Under the pieces are notes generated by a model. That model had not been told where the DNA came from and did not search any database. It worked only from the letters and a program-made list of their open reading frames with translations. Positions 45,431 through 53,706 of a DNA stretch of 64,000 nucleotides are shown here, piece by piece. The position numbers and the translations under genes were made by a program. Where the stretch lies: assembly GCF_024273235.1 (NCBI RefSeq), contig NZ_JANBVH010000010.1, forward strand, positions 62,001 through 126,000. Direction: 5' to 3'. The DNA is from Sphingomonas faeni (lineage in GTDB: Bacteria; Pseudomonadota; Alphaproteobacteria; Sphingomonadales; Sphingomonadaceae). Every line of letters begins with the position of its first letter. The first letter of the stretch is position 1.

Positions 45431-45917
45431 GCGCCGTCGTCCTGCGTACCGCGTCGCTCGCCGCGTCCAGGCTGACCTGGAGCCCGGCGACCTTGGCGGC
45501 CAATTGCTGTGCTGCCTCGGCGGCGACACCCTGAAGGTTCGCGAGTGCCTCGGCCTTCGCGTTCGCGACCGCCAGATCGTGATGACCCAGACGCTCGGCG
45601 AGTTCGACGTCGGCCGCATGGACCTGCTGCTCGAACGCCGTCGCCGCACGCTTCGCAGCGGCAGCGGTTTCGGCCTGCGCCGCGGTACGCGCCGCGTCCA
45701 TTTCGGCCTGCCAGTTCGCCTGCACCGTATCGGCCTGCGCACGGGCAGCGACCGCCGCCGCCAGATCGCCGGCGATCTTGCCTTCGCGCGAGTCCACATT
45801 GGACACGATCTTTGGCACCATTCCCTTGCCGATCCCGAAATACAGGATGCCGAAGGTGAGGAGCAGCCAGAAGATCTGCGAGGCGTAGGTGGCGGCTATC
45901 TGGGCAATCTGGGGCAT
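45423..45917 (-). CDS. F0F1 ATP synthase subunit b'
   Basis: Second, diverged b-type stator subunit typical of alphaproteobacteria and phototrophs. 164 aa from the ATG at 45917 (MPQIAQIAATYASQIFWLLL). One membrane helix (IFWLLLTFGILYFGIGKGMV) and a long coiled coil (AAKRAATAFEQQVHAADVEL). Between atpE and the b gene, overlapping the latter. Confidence 0.92.
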   Translation of the reverse strand: MPQIAQIAATYASQIFWLLLTFGILYFGIGKGMVPKIVSNVDSREGKIAGDLAAAVAARAQADTVQANWQAEMDAARTAAQAETAAAAKRAATAFEQQVHAADVELAERLGHHDLAVANAKAEALANLQGVAAEAAQQLAAKVAGLQVSLDAASDAVRRTTAHG

Positions 45918-45974
45918 TGGTCTGTCCTGCGTTAATCCGGCCGGGCGCGGTTGCCCGGCCAAATCACCGAGTGG

Positions 45975-46202
45975 TTAGGCGACGAACACCAGGATGATCA
46001 TGGTGACGAAGGCGAGCAGACCGAGAAGCTCGGCTGCTGCGAAACCGATGAACAGACGGCCCTGCTGGCTGTCGGCTGCGCCCGGGTTGCGCAGAGCGCC
46101 GGCGAGGAACTGTGCGAACACGTTGCCCACGCCGAGGGCTGCGAGGCCCATGCCGATCGCTGCGAGGCCGGCACCGATCATCTTTGCTGCTTGTGCGTCC
46201 AT
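45975..46202 (-). CDS. atpE: F0F1 ATP synthase subunit c
   Basis: 75-aa proteolipid forming the rotor ring. Two helices: GAGLAAIGMGLAALGVGNVF and FIGFAAAELLGLLAFVTMII, joined by the loop RNPGAADSQQGR. The proton-carrying carboxylate is Glu58 in AAAELLG. No sodium-type ligand pattern is obvious. Confidence 0.96.
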   Translation of the reverse strand: MDAQAAKMIGAGLAAIGMGLAALGVGNVFAQFLAGALRNPGAADSQQGRLFIGFAAAELLGLLAFVTMIILVFVA

Positions 46203-46241
46203 GGTAAATTCCCTTTGAAAATCAGTTAGGTAATGGAAAAC

Positions 46242-47033
46242 TTAGTGAAGATTGACGGCGTCGTTCAGATAGACCGACGTCAGCAACGCGAACACATAGG
46301 CCTGGATCGCGGCGACCAGCAGCTCGAGCAGCGTGATGCCGATCATCAGCAGCATGCTCGGCGCGGTCACCAGGCCAATATACATCCCGCCGAGGTTCAG
46401 ACCGTTGATCACGAACGCGGCCAGCACCTTGAGCAGGATATGGCCCGCGGTCATCGCCACGAACAGTCGCAGGCCGAGCGAGAACGGACGTACCAGGAAC
46501 GACATCAGCTCGACCACGAAGATCAGCGGGATCATCAGCGCCGGCGTGCCGCTCGGCACGAACAGCGAGAAGAAGTGGAAGCCGTGCTTGCCGAAGCCGA
46601 CGAGCAGCACGATCGCGAAGCTGATCAGCGCCAGCACGCCGGTGACGGTCATATGGCTGGTCACGGTGAACGGATGCACGCCGGGGACGATGCCGAACGG
46701 CAGCAGGCCGATGATGTTCGCGAACAGGATGAACATGAACAGCGAGAAGACATAGGGCACGAAGCGCTTGCCGCCGGGGCCGACATTCTGCTCGAGCATG
46801 CCCGAGATGAAGCCGGTGAAGCCCTCGACCGCCATCTGCCAGCGACCGGGCACGAGCTCGCGCTTCATGCCACCGATCATGAACGCCCAAAGCGCGACCA
46901 GCGTCACCACCATCCACAATGCGGAGTTGGTGAACGACAGGTCATAGCCCCCTACGATCCAGTGCGAGCCGAACGCCGGCTCGATCAGGAACTGGTGCAT
47001 CGGATCGATCTTGCCGCCCTGTTCTGCCGCCAC
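46242..47033 (-). CDS. atpB: F0F1 ATP synthase subunit a
   Basis: Forms the proton half-channels. 263 aa with a GTG start at 47033 (protein begins AAEQGGKIDPMHQFLIEP, like other sphingomonads). The essential Arg is in FSLGLRLFVAMTAGHIL, and the last helices have LLELLVAAIQAYVFALLTSV. AGGGA precedes the GTG. Third-last in the minus-strand order atpI, atpB, atpE, b', b. Confidence 0.95.
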   Translation of the reverse strand: MAAEQGGKIDPMHQFLIEPAFGSHWIVGGYDLSFTNSALWMVVTLVALWAFMIGGMKRELVPGRWQMAVEGFTGFISGMLEQNVGPGGKRFVPYVFSLFMFILFANIIGLLPFGIVPGVHPFTVTSHMTVTGVLALISFAIVLLVGFGKHGFHFFSLFVPSGTPALMIPLIFVVELMSFLVRPFSLGLRLFVAMTAGHILLKVLAAFVINGLNLGGMYIGLVTAPSMLLMIGITLLELLVAAIQAYVFALLTSVYLNDAVNLH

Positions 47034-47070
47034 GTGGAATCCCTGCCGTCTTGATACGACAAACGCCCGG

Positions 47071-47391
47071 TTACTCCGGGCGTTCGCCTGAAATTCGAAT
47101 GATCTGCCTGAACGCGACCGCTATCCCAAGGAACAGCAGCACGATCAGTCCCCAAGGGCCAGTGCCGAACCAATGGTCAATCAACCATCCGATCAGCGCA
47201 CTGCCGACGAGACTCCCGATCAGGGCGGAAATGACGCGATTGCCTTGCGAGTAACCCCGCTCGGCGTCCGCCCCCTTCTGCCCCTTTTTCAGTGTTTCCC
47301 GAGCCTTGACCTCTCTCAATCGCTCATCGAGCGCGGAAAGTCGCGGATCGTCAACACCCTGGGGGTCCTGTCCGGGTTCGATCTCCGCCAC
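47071..47391 (-). CDS. atpI: AtpI-type ATP synthase assembly protein
   Basis: 106 aa with a GTG start at 47391, preceded by GGAGG at the right distance. A soluble N-terminal half (LSALDERLREVKARETLKKG) is followed by two helices with GNRVISALIGSLVGSALIGW and PWGLIVLLFLGIAVAFRQII, the AtpI/AtpZ pattern. AtpI aids c-ring assembly or Mg uptake in other bacteria. It is the first gene of the F0 operon. Confidence 0.88.
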   Translation of the reverse strand: MAEIEPGQDPQGVDDPRLSALDERLREVKARETLKKGQKGADAERGYSQGNRVISALIGSLVGSALIGWLIDHWFGTGPWGLIVLLFLGIAVAFRQIIRISGERPE

Positions 47392-47529
47392 GCACGTTCC
47401 TCCACCTGATTTCGCATCGGGGAGGAAGCAAGCAGCGACGAGCGATCCCGCCAAGGCGCGGTCCGTTTAGAAAAGGGGGGGGTGCAAGTCAACCGGTGTG
47501 ACACGGGCGTCATCAATGGGGGCCGTTCG

Positions 47530-47653
47530 ATCCTCCCCCGCCAGGGGGAGGTGTCGCCGCAGGTGACGGAGGGGGCGGACACGGAGCGATCGTTTCGCCT
47601 GCCGCCCCCTCCGTCTGGCAAGAGCCAGCCACCTCCCCCTTGCGGGGGAGGAT
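47530..47653. repeat. Family B paired-hairpin repeat
   Basis: Left hairpin CCTCCCCC-GCCA-GGGGGAGG near 47532-47551, right hairpin CCTCCCCC-TTGC-GGGGGAGG near 47633-47651. It opens a run of four repeat families upstream of the atp operon (47530-48040), with no gene in 47392-48043. Confidence 0.88.
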
Positions 47654-47713
47654 TTTTGAACGGACCGTCGCTATGGCCACGCTCTTCGTCATTCCGGCGA
47701 AAGCCGACTTCTT

Positions 47714-47827
47714 CCCCCCTCCCTGGAAGGGAGGGGTCGGGGGTGGGTCGGCCGGTTGGCTGGTGTCACGGATCCCAAGCAGCCTACCCACCCCCAGCCG
47801 TCACCCGCTCCCAGCCGTCACCCGCTC
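47714..47827. repeat. Family C repeat, right half truncated, plus 17-bp direct duplication
   Basis: The left hairpin (CCCTCCC-TGGA-AGGGAGGGG) and GGGGGTGGGTCGGC are intact. The right half stops after ACCCACCCCCAGCC, where CCAGCCGTCACCCGCTC is duplicated (47794-47810 and 47811-47827) before a family A copy begins at 47836. This looks like loss or replacement of the right hairpin. Confidence 0.82.
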
Positions 47828-47835
47828 CCAATTCC

Positions 47836-47917
47836 GTCACCCCAGCGAAAGCTGGGGTATCCCCGTAATGGAGCGCACCCTTGCCGCACGAGACCCCAGC
47901 TTTCGCTGGGGTGACGG
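47836..47917. repeat. Family A paired-hairpin repeat
   Basis: Left hairpin CCCCAGC-GAAA-GCTGGGG at 47840-47857, right hairpin CCCCAGC-TTTC-GCTGGGG at 47894-47911; the spacer is shorter than in other A copies. Confidence 0.9.
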
Positions 47918-47944
47918 TGAGGGGCGGCGGACGCTCCCGTCTTC

Positions 47945-48036
47945 GTCACCCCGGGCTTGTTCCGGGGTCCACGGTTCCGCACAGTCACGACTATCGAGTC
48001 CGCGGAACCGTGGATGCCGGAACGAGCCCGGCATGA
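47945..48036. repeat. Family F paired-hairpin repeat
   Basis: Left hairpin CCCCGG-GCTTGTT-CCGGGG with GTCCACGGTTCCG, right half CGGAACCGTGGATGCCGGAA and CGAGCCCGGCATGACG. It abuts the ydbL stop. Confidence 0.8.
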
Positions 48037-48043
48037 CGGGAGC

Positions 48044-48421
48044 TCAAACGCAGCGCGAATCGCGCTCCGGTGCCCCGGCCGTACGCGTCTTCCACACCCC
48101 GTTGGGCGTCTTGTACTTCTCGCCGGGGTTGGTCGCGGCAATCAGGTTGCAGCCGCTGGTGAACGCCAGCTGCTCGACCGTCGCGCCGCTCGCCTGCGCC
48201 TTTTGCGTATATGCCGACTTGCGCTGGATATTGATGTTGTTGACCAGCGCGCGAAGGTCCGCGCTCGCCGCGCCGACCAGACCCAGATACCCGTCGGGCT
48301 GCTCGCCAACCTCGCCGCCGGCACGCGCCGCGGCATAGGCCGGATCGCGCTGCGCGGACGCCGCCACCGAAAGGCCGCCGAGAACCGCGGCGGCGGCAAT
48401 CATGACAATGACCTTTTTCAT
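48044..48421 (-). CDS. ydbL: YdbL family (DUF1318) periplasmic protein
   Basis: 125 aa. Signal peptide MKKVIVMIAAAAVLGGLSVAASA, then RDPAYAAARAGGEVGEQPDG and YLGLVGAASADLRALVNNIN, IQRKSAYTQKAQASGATVEQ, all typical of YdbL/DUF1318. In E. coli YdbL is reported to act as a chaperone-like partner that helps the YdbH-YnbE bridge. It lies 1 bp after ynbE and is the last gene of the operon. Confidence 0.9.
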   Translation of the reverse strand: MKKVIVMIAAAAVLGGLSVAASAQRDPAYAAARAGGEVGEQPDGYLGLVGAASADLRALVNNINIQRKSAYTQKAQASGATVEQLAFTSGCNLIAATNPGEKYKTPNGVWKTRTAGAPERDSRCV

Positions 48422-48422
48422 C

Positions 48423-48650
48423 TTAGAATATCCCCGGATTCTGCTGGATCAGCGACTTCGCCTCGCCATCGAGACGATAGACCACTTCCTGCGTCACATT
48501 GATGTTGAGGTTGATCTCGATCGGCTTGTCGGGGGCCGACACGCTGATGCAGCCCGGCAGGGCGGCGGCGGTCGTCACCAGAAAAGCGATCGTCCTCATC
48601 ACCTGCAAGATCGGCCTTTGCTCCAGCTTCTTCAATCCTGTTTCGGTCAT
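48423..48650 (-). CDS. ynbE: YnbE family lipoprotein
   Basis: 75 aa. A basic N-terminus and hydrophobic helix (MRTIAFLVTTAAALP) lead to the lipobox Cys in LPGCISVSAPDKPIEIN. The mature part is short: NLNINVTQEVVYRLDGEAKS and LIQQNPGIF, the YnbE signature. E. coli YnbE is an outer-membrane lipoprotein reported to oligomerise and complete the intermembrane bridge started by YdbH. The ATG overlaps the ydbH stop. Confidence 0.9.
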   Translation of the reverse strand: MTETGLKKLEQRPILQVMRTIAFLVTTAAALPGCISVSAPDKPIEINLNINVTQEVVYRLDGEAKSLIQQNPGIF

Positions 48651-51600
48651 GGCACGATACTGCTTTCCGTGGGCTGAATGGTTGGAGGTTTCGGCGGAGA
48701 AGGCGGCGCCGACTGCTGCTGGATCAGCGCGGGCAGGTTGCGCTCGATCAGCCGCTTCGGATCGTAGAAACTCTGCGCGGTGTCGAGCAGCCCGCGGAAG
48801 GGCGCCTTGATGCGGATGTTGAACACGAACGGCAGCTTTTGCAGGCGGCGGACAATGAAGTTCGCCTTAGCCCCCTCGCCCTGGCTGATCCCGGCAAAGC
48901 GCACGTCGGTGACCATCTCGCCCGCCAGCGGCCCGTTCATGCCGACGCGCAGCGACTGGTAACGGAGCGACTTCAGCGCCTGGAACGCGATGTTCGCCCA
49001 GATGCCGAGATCCTTCTGGCTGAGATCGCCGACATAGGCGAGCGTGCCGCCACCCGGCCGGACGCGCAGGTCGCCACCCTCGATCCGGCCGCCGCTCTCG
49101 TCGAAGATCATCGGCAGCACGCCGTCGAAGATCCCGGTCGCGTCGAGATTCTTGAAATCGAACTGTTGCAGGAACTGGTCGGCCGCCATGTTGGCGATGT
49201 GGAACGTCATCCGGCGCTCCTTCGGCGCGGAGAAATCGAGCAGGGTCGGGTCGAGCGTCAGCGATCCGCCGGCGAACGGCCAGGAACCACCCTCGACCTG
49301 CACGCGCGCACCGGGCAGCGTCTGGTAGCGGATCGTGCCGTCGGTGACCGGGATGCCGGGGTTGAGCGTACGGATCGTCGCCACCTGCCCCGGCGCGCTC
49401 TGGAGATTGAGCAGGTCGGTGAAGCGGATCTCGGTCGCGATTCCGGTGACCGGCCCGAACGCGGCGGCGAGATCGGTGCCGGCGGTGCGGAACACGCCGG
49501 TGCTGGTCACGCCGGCCGCGTTCCAGGCGATGTGCCCCTCGCCGCTGACCGATCCGTTGACGTCGGCGATCACGCCGAAGGTGAGCGGGGTGAGCGCGTC
49601 GGGTTGCAGCCTGTCCTTGGCGAAGGCGATCGCGGGCACGTTCAGGTCGGCCTTGCCCGCACCGGCGCCGAGCGCATGGGTCAACGTCACGTCGGCCACC
49701 TTCGTGTTGGTGGTCGGCTCGAACAGCGTGCCCGCCGCGGTGATCGTGCCGTTCACGAGCGCAAGCGTCACGGTGCGCGCGACAAGCGGCTTGAACCGCG
49801 GCGTCGGCGCGGCATCGGTTACGCCCATCGCCCCGGTGAGGTTGAGCGCGCCGCCGACCAGCGTCCAGTCGCCCGCCGCCTCGCCGAGCAGCAGCGGGAC
49901 ATTGGCGATCTGCCCCGAGCCATCGGTGAACGCGCCGGCCACGCCCCGCCCCGTCATGCGGCCGGTGATGGTGCCGAAATCGAGTCGCGTGACGCGCTCG
50001 GGCGCGCCGATCCGCGTCTGCACGCCCTCGATCCGGAAGCCGCGATCGGCGAGCCGCACGGTCGCCCCGGCGGTCGCGAGCGTGATCGGCGTGGTGCCGA
50101 GTCGCCCACCCAGCTTCGCCGCAGCGATCGTCGCGCCACCGCTGACCTGCGCACCATTAACCTGCACCAGCGCGCCATCGACCGGGCACAGGGTCAGTCG
50201 CGACGGATCGAGCACCAGTCCGGAAATCGCGAGGCGCTGCACGGCGAGCGGCGCGCAACCGGTGTTGACGACCAGCCGTCCACGACCATCCCACAACGCG
50301 GCAACCGGCATCGCCAGGCCGTCGACGCGGCCGTTGCCGATCGGCCCGTCGAGTGTCGCCTGCGTCGTGATCGACGTCGCGCCGCCGGGCGTCGCGCTGA
50401 ACGTCACCGGGGTCAGTGCCAGCCGAGCGCCGCCCGCCGCATAAGGGGCGATGCGCGCCACGCCGCGGATCGCTGCTCCGGGTTTCGCCTGCGCGAGCGA
50501 CACGCGCGCCTCGGGCAGGCCACCGCCTTGCAGCGCCAGAGTCGTGTCGAGCCGCACGCCGCCGTTCGGCCAACCGAACGCGACCCCGCTCCCGCCGCCG
50601 AGCGCTACGCGCGCGCCGCTGGCCGAGGCGAGCGCGAGGCGGGACAGCACCGCCGAGCCGCGCCCGTCCACGAACCGCACCGAAACGTCGCCGTCCGCCG
50701 CGAAACCACGGCCGGCACGCTCGATGGCCTGCGTCATGGCGACCGCCAGGGGTGCGACCGGCGTTCCCGCCGCCGCGCTGCTTAGGCCGCCGACGCCGGC
50801 AAGCCGCGCCTGCGCCAACGCGGCACCGCTCGCCCGCACGCGTCCGTCGAACGCCATCTGCTTGCCGATCCGGTAGGCGCCCGCGATCGAAACGCGTCGT
50901 GCCCGGCCTTCCGCGGTCTGGACGGTATCGGCAGCGATGTCCGCCTTGCCGCTGGTCGCGGTCGCGCTGCCGGTGAAATCGAGCGTGCCCCCTGCCCCGG
51001 CCAGCGCGATCGCCGGTGCGCGTGCCGCCCCGGTCTTGAGCGTCGCCTTGCCCTGCCAGCGGTCGAGCGCGGCCGACAGCCCGACGTCGAGGTCCGCAAC
51101 GATATGATCCGCCCGAGTCGTCCCGCAGGCGAGTCGCGACACGCGTACCGGCCCGGTGATCGTCGGTTTCGCCGCGTCGATCCGCAGCTTCACCGTCGCC
51201 GCCAGCCGGTCGATCGCGCAGCCGCTGACCTCAAGCCGCTCGCTGATCGCCGCCAGCGTGCCGCGGAAACCATCGTCGAGCTTGCCTGAGCCCGCGAGTT
51301 TCAGTCCGACGACACCCTGCGGAGTCTCCAGCCGCATCCGCCCATCGGCGACCGCCACGTCGAGCGCGGGCAGCGAGAACGGCTTGCCCGTCGACGCCGG
51401 CAGCAATTTGTCGATCGCGCCGAGCGAAACTTTCCCCTCAACCAGCCGACCGCGCAGCCGCACTTTCCCCGCGCGCACGCCTTCCAGATACGGCCCCGAC
51501 AGCCCGACGCCCGTCCGCGTCTCGACCCAGTCCGCGACCAGATCGGGATGCGCCGGATCGCCCAGCACGACGTTCGTCAGCCGCTGGCCACCCAGCGCGA

Positions 51601-51805
51601 GGTTGGCGATCTCGTACCGCGCAGGCACGCCCGCCTTTGCCAGTTCACGATCGATGAACCCTTCCGCGATCGGCTTGCGCGCGAGCCACAGCGCGATCAA
51701 CCCGGCGAGCAGGACCAGCGCGACGATCAGCATGATACGCCGGACAGGCACCGGACGGCGAGGATTGGGGCCGGGGTCGGCCCCCGTCTCGCTCGTCTCG
51801 CTCAC
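48647..51805 (-). CDS. ydbH: YdbH family AsmA-like intermembrane lipid-transport protein
   Basis: 1052 aa with a probable GTG start at 51805 (SETSETGADPGPNPRRP). One N-terminal transmembrane helix (VRRIMLIVALVLLAGLIALW), then a long periplasmic beta-strand-rich region with many TLDG-, GG- and VDVG-type strands. The C-terminal block QFLQQFDFKNLDATGIFDGV ... GGRIEGGDLRVRPGGGTLAY and ESSIVP end is typical of YdbH/DUF3971-like proteins. In E. coli YhdP, TamB and YdbH move phospholipids to the outer membrane. First gene of ydbH-ynbE-ydbL. Confidence 0.92.
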   Translation of the reverse strand: MSETSETGADPGPNPRRPVPVRRIMLIVALVLLAGLIALWLARKPIAEGFIDRELAKAGVPARYEIANLALGGQRLTNVVLGDPAHPDLVADWVETRTGVGLSGPYLEGVRAGKVRLRGRLVEGKVSLGAIDKLLPASTGKPFSLPALDVAVADGRMRLETPQGVVGLKLAGSGKLDDGFRGTLAAISERLEVSGCAIDRLAATVKLRIDAAKPTITGPVRVSRLACGTTRADHIVADLDVGLSAALDRWQGKATLKTGAARAPAIALAGAGGTLDFTGSATATSGKADIAADTVQTAEGRARRVSIAGAYRIGKQMAFDGRVRASGAALAQARLAGVGGLSSAAAGTPVAPLAVAMTQAIERAGRGFAADGDVSVRFVDGRGSAVLSRLALASASGARVALGGGSGVAFGWPNGGVRLDTTLALQGGGLPEARVSLAQAKPGAAIRGVARIAPYAAGGARLALTPVTFSATPGGATSITTQATLDGPIGNGRVDGLAMPVAALWDGRGRLVVNTGCAPLAVQRLAISGLVLDPSRLTLCPVDGALVQVNGAQVSGGATIAAAKLGGRLGTTPITLATAGATVRLADRGFRIEGVQTRIGAPERVTRLDFGTITGRMTGRGVAGAFTDGSGQIANVPLLLGEAAGDWTLVGGALNLTGAMGVTDAAPTPRFKPLVARTVTLALVNGTITAAGTLFEPTTNTKVADVTLTHALGAGAGKADLNVPAIAFAKDRLQPDALTPLTFGVIADVNGSVSGEGHIAWNAAGVTSTGVFRTAGTDLAAAFGPVTGIATEIRFTDLLNLQSAPGQVATIRTLNPGIPVTDGTIRYQTLPGARVQVEGGSWPFAGGSLTLDPTLLDFSAPKERRMTFHIANMAADQFLQQFDFKNLDATGIFDGVLPMIFDESGGRIEGGDLRVRPGGGTLAYVGDLSQKDLGIWANIAFQALKSLRYQSLRVGMNGPLAGEMVTDVRFAGISQGEGAKANFIVRRLQKLPFVFNIRIKAPFRGLLDTAQSFYDPKRLIERNLPALIQQQSAPPSPPKPPTIQPTESSIVP

Positions 51806-51891
51806 TCACTCACTCCGCCACGCTCAGGCTCCCTGCATAGGCGGGAGCGGGGGCGTCATGCAATTGCGCGCGGATGTGCTAGCCTGACGCT

Positions 51892-52596
51892 ATGGCCGAT
51901 GCAGACGACGACGCCACTGTCTTGGGGAACGATCTGAAGGGCCATAGAGGGCGCCTCCGCAAACGCCTGTTCGAAGGCGGCAGCGACGCTTTGCTCGATC
52001 ACGAACTCATCGAATACCTCCTCGCGATCGCGATCCCGCGCGGCGATACGAAAGCGCTCGCCAAGGCCCTGATGCGCGAGTTCGGCGGGATCGGCGGGGT
52101 GCTCACCGCGGATGCCGAGGCGCTCGGCCGGGTGAAGGGCATGGGCGAGATCTCGACCGCGGCGATCAAGATCGCGCATGCCGCCGCGATCCGCCTGCTC
52201 CAGTCGCACGTCAGCGACCGCCCGGTGCTCGCCAACTGGCAGGCGCTGCTGGATTACCTGCGCGCGGACATGGCGCACCACGCGATCGAGCGCTTCCGCG
52301 TGCTCCACCTCAACACCAGGAACATGCTGATCCGCGACGAGGTCATGAGCAAGGGCTCGATCGACCAAGCCGCGGTGTACGTCCGCGAGGTCATCCGCCG
52401 CGCGATCGACCTCGGCTCGGCGTCGATCATCCTCGTCCACAACCACCCGAGCGGAGACCCCTCCCCCAGCCGCGCCGACATCGAGATCACGCGCACCATC
52501 GCGGAGGCCGGCAAGCGGCTCGGCATCACCGTCCACGACCATATCGTGATGGGCACCGGCGGCCATATCAGCCTGCGCGCGCAAGGATTGATCTGA
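51892..52596 (+). CDS. radC: RadC family JAB-domain protein
   Basis: 234 aa. N-terminal helix-hairpin-helix region (HRGRLRKRLFEGG, FGGIGGVLTADAEALGRVKG) and a C-terminal JAB1/MPN-like metal domain. The JAMM motif is HNHPSGDPSPSRAD (His183, His185, Asp196). RadC was named for repair, but its true role is unclear. It is divergent from ydbH, with 86 bp between the starts. Confidence 0.94.
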   Translation: MADADDDATVLGNDLKGHRGRLRKRLFEGGSDALLDHELIEYLLAIAIPRGDTKALAKALMREFGGIGGVLTADAEALGRVKGMGEISTAAIKIAHAAAIRLLQSHVSDRPVLANWQALLDYLRADMAHHAIERFRVLHLNTRNMLIRDEVMSKGSIDQAAVYVREVIRRAIDLGSASIILVHNHPSGDPSPSRADIEITRTIAEAGKRLGITVHDHIVMGTGGHISLRAQGLI

Positions 52597-52684
52597 AGCA
52601 AGTTGATCTGACGCAACCAGATAGTTCCGCGAAAACGCGCGACGTTTGCCCCGCGCCTTCGTTGTCCGGTCGAAGGAATTGCAT

Positions 52685-52897
52685 GTGGACAACAAGTTGC
52701 ACGACCAGGCCTCGGCCGTAACCGCGGAGCACGGTCAGGTTCTGGTCGATGGGCCGGACGGCGTCGCGGTATCGCTGACGCCCGATGCCGCCGTCGAGAC
52801 ATCCGATCGGCTGCTGGAAGCCGCCGTCGAAGCGCAGGGCCAGATCCTGACCAAGACGCTGGCCGACAAGGAACAGGTCGCGCTAAAGGCTGGCTGA
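52685..52897 (+). CDS. Small acidic protein of unknown function
   Basis: 70 aa with a GTG start at 52685, preceded by GAAGGA. The sequence has EHGQVLVDGPDGVAVSLTPD and TSDRLLEAAVEAQGQILTKT; no signal peptide or membrane segment. It is strand-then-helix in character. Not recognised. Codon bias is like the neighbours, which supports a real gene. Confidence 0.55.
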   Translation: MDNKLHDQASAVTAEHGQVLVDGPDGVAVSLTPDAAVETSDRLLEAAVEAQGQILTKTLADKEQVALKAG

Positions 52898-53025
52898 TCC
52901 AAGGCTGGCTGACCTTAGCCGCGCGCGCTTCCCGTCGATCATGAAAACCGGGGCGATCCGAGCCAAGTACGCGAGAGGCCGCCGGGCGAACCCGACGGCC
53001 TTGCGTGCACCTGGGGCGCAGAAGT

Positions 53026-53487
53026 TCAGCCCTGCAACAGGAAGCTGGTCAGTTCCGGCTTGGTCAGCGACTTGCTCTTGTCGGTATCGGCCTGCGCGAA
53101 CGCGGCGGCGACCCACTTTTTCGTCTCGGGCGCGTCGGGCTTGGTCGACGGATCGGTCTTGGTCTTCAGCGCGACCATCCACCCGCTAAACTCGGCAGCG
53201 CTGAGCTTGCCGTCGCCGTTCTTGTCGTAAGTCGGGAATTCGGTGTCGACGACCTGCGCGACCTGGGCACTGCTCGCGGGTTGCGTCGCCTGGGCAGTCT
53301 GGGTCGTCTGGCTTGGCGCAGCCTGGGCCTGAGAGGTCTGGCCCGGCGCGGTCTGGGCGGGCGACATCGAAGGATCGGCGGCGCCCGTCGTCGCCGTCGG
53401 CGCAGTCTGCGGCGAAGTCATGGTGGATTGCGCGAGCGCCGGCGCAGCAATCGTCATCGCGCCTGCGAGCAGAGCATATTTGAGCAT
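53026..53487 (-). CDS. Exported EF-hand domain protein
   Basis: 153 aa from the ATG at 53487, which has GGAGA about 8 nt upstream (53493 is too close). Signal peptide MLKYALLAGAMTIAAPALAQ, then a Thr/Gln/Ala/Pro-rich linker of about 55 residues (QTTQTAQATQPASSAQ). One canonical EF-hand loop is DKNGDGKLSAAEF; a second, weaker one is DTDKSKSLTKPEL. Likely periplasmic and calcium-binding; the role is unknown. Confidence 0.8.
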   Translation of the reverse strand: MLKYALLAGAMTIAAPALAQSTMTSPQTAPTATTGAADPSMSPAQTAPGQTSQAQAAPSQTTQTAQATQPASSAQVAQVVDTEFPTYDKNGDGKLSAAEFSGWMVALKTKTDPSTKPDAPETKKWVAAAFAQADTDKSKSLTKPELTSFLLQG

Positions 53488-53706
53488 TGCCATTCTCCAT
53501 CGGCTAATCGAAATCGTTACTGGACGATCGCCGCAGCAGCCCCGGGGATACTGGGCGGATACTGCGACACACCGACCGTCGAAGGCGGATATAGGCCGAA
53601 CGCATTGCCGTTTGTACCCCCGTCGATGGCCTGCTAGGCGCTCCGCAGGCGTCTCCCGAGGGGAGCACGCGACGAACCGTGCCATTCACCAGCCCCGAGG
53701 AAACCC

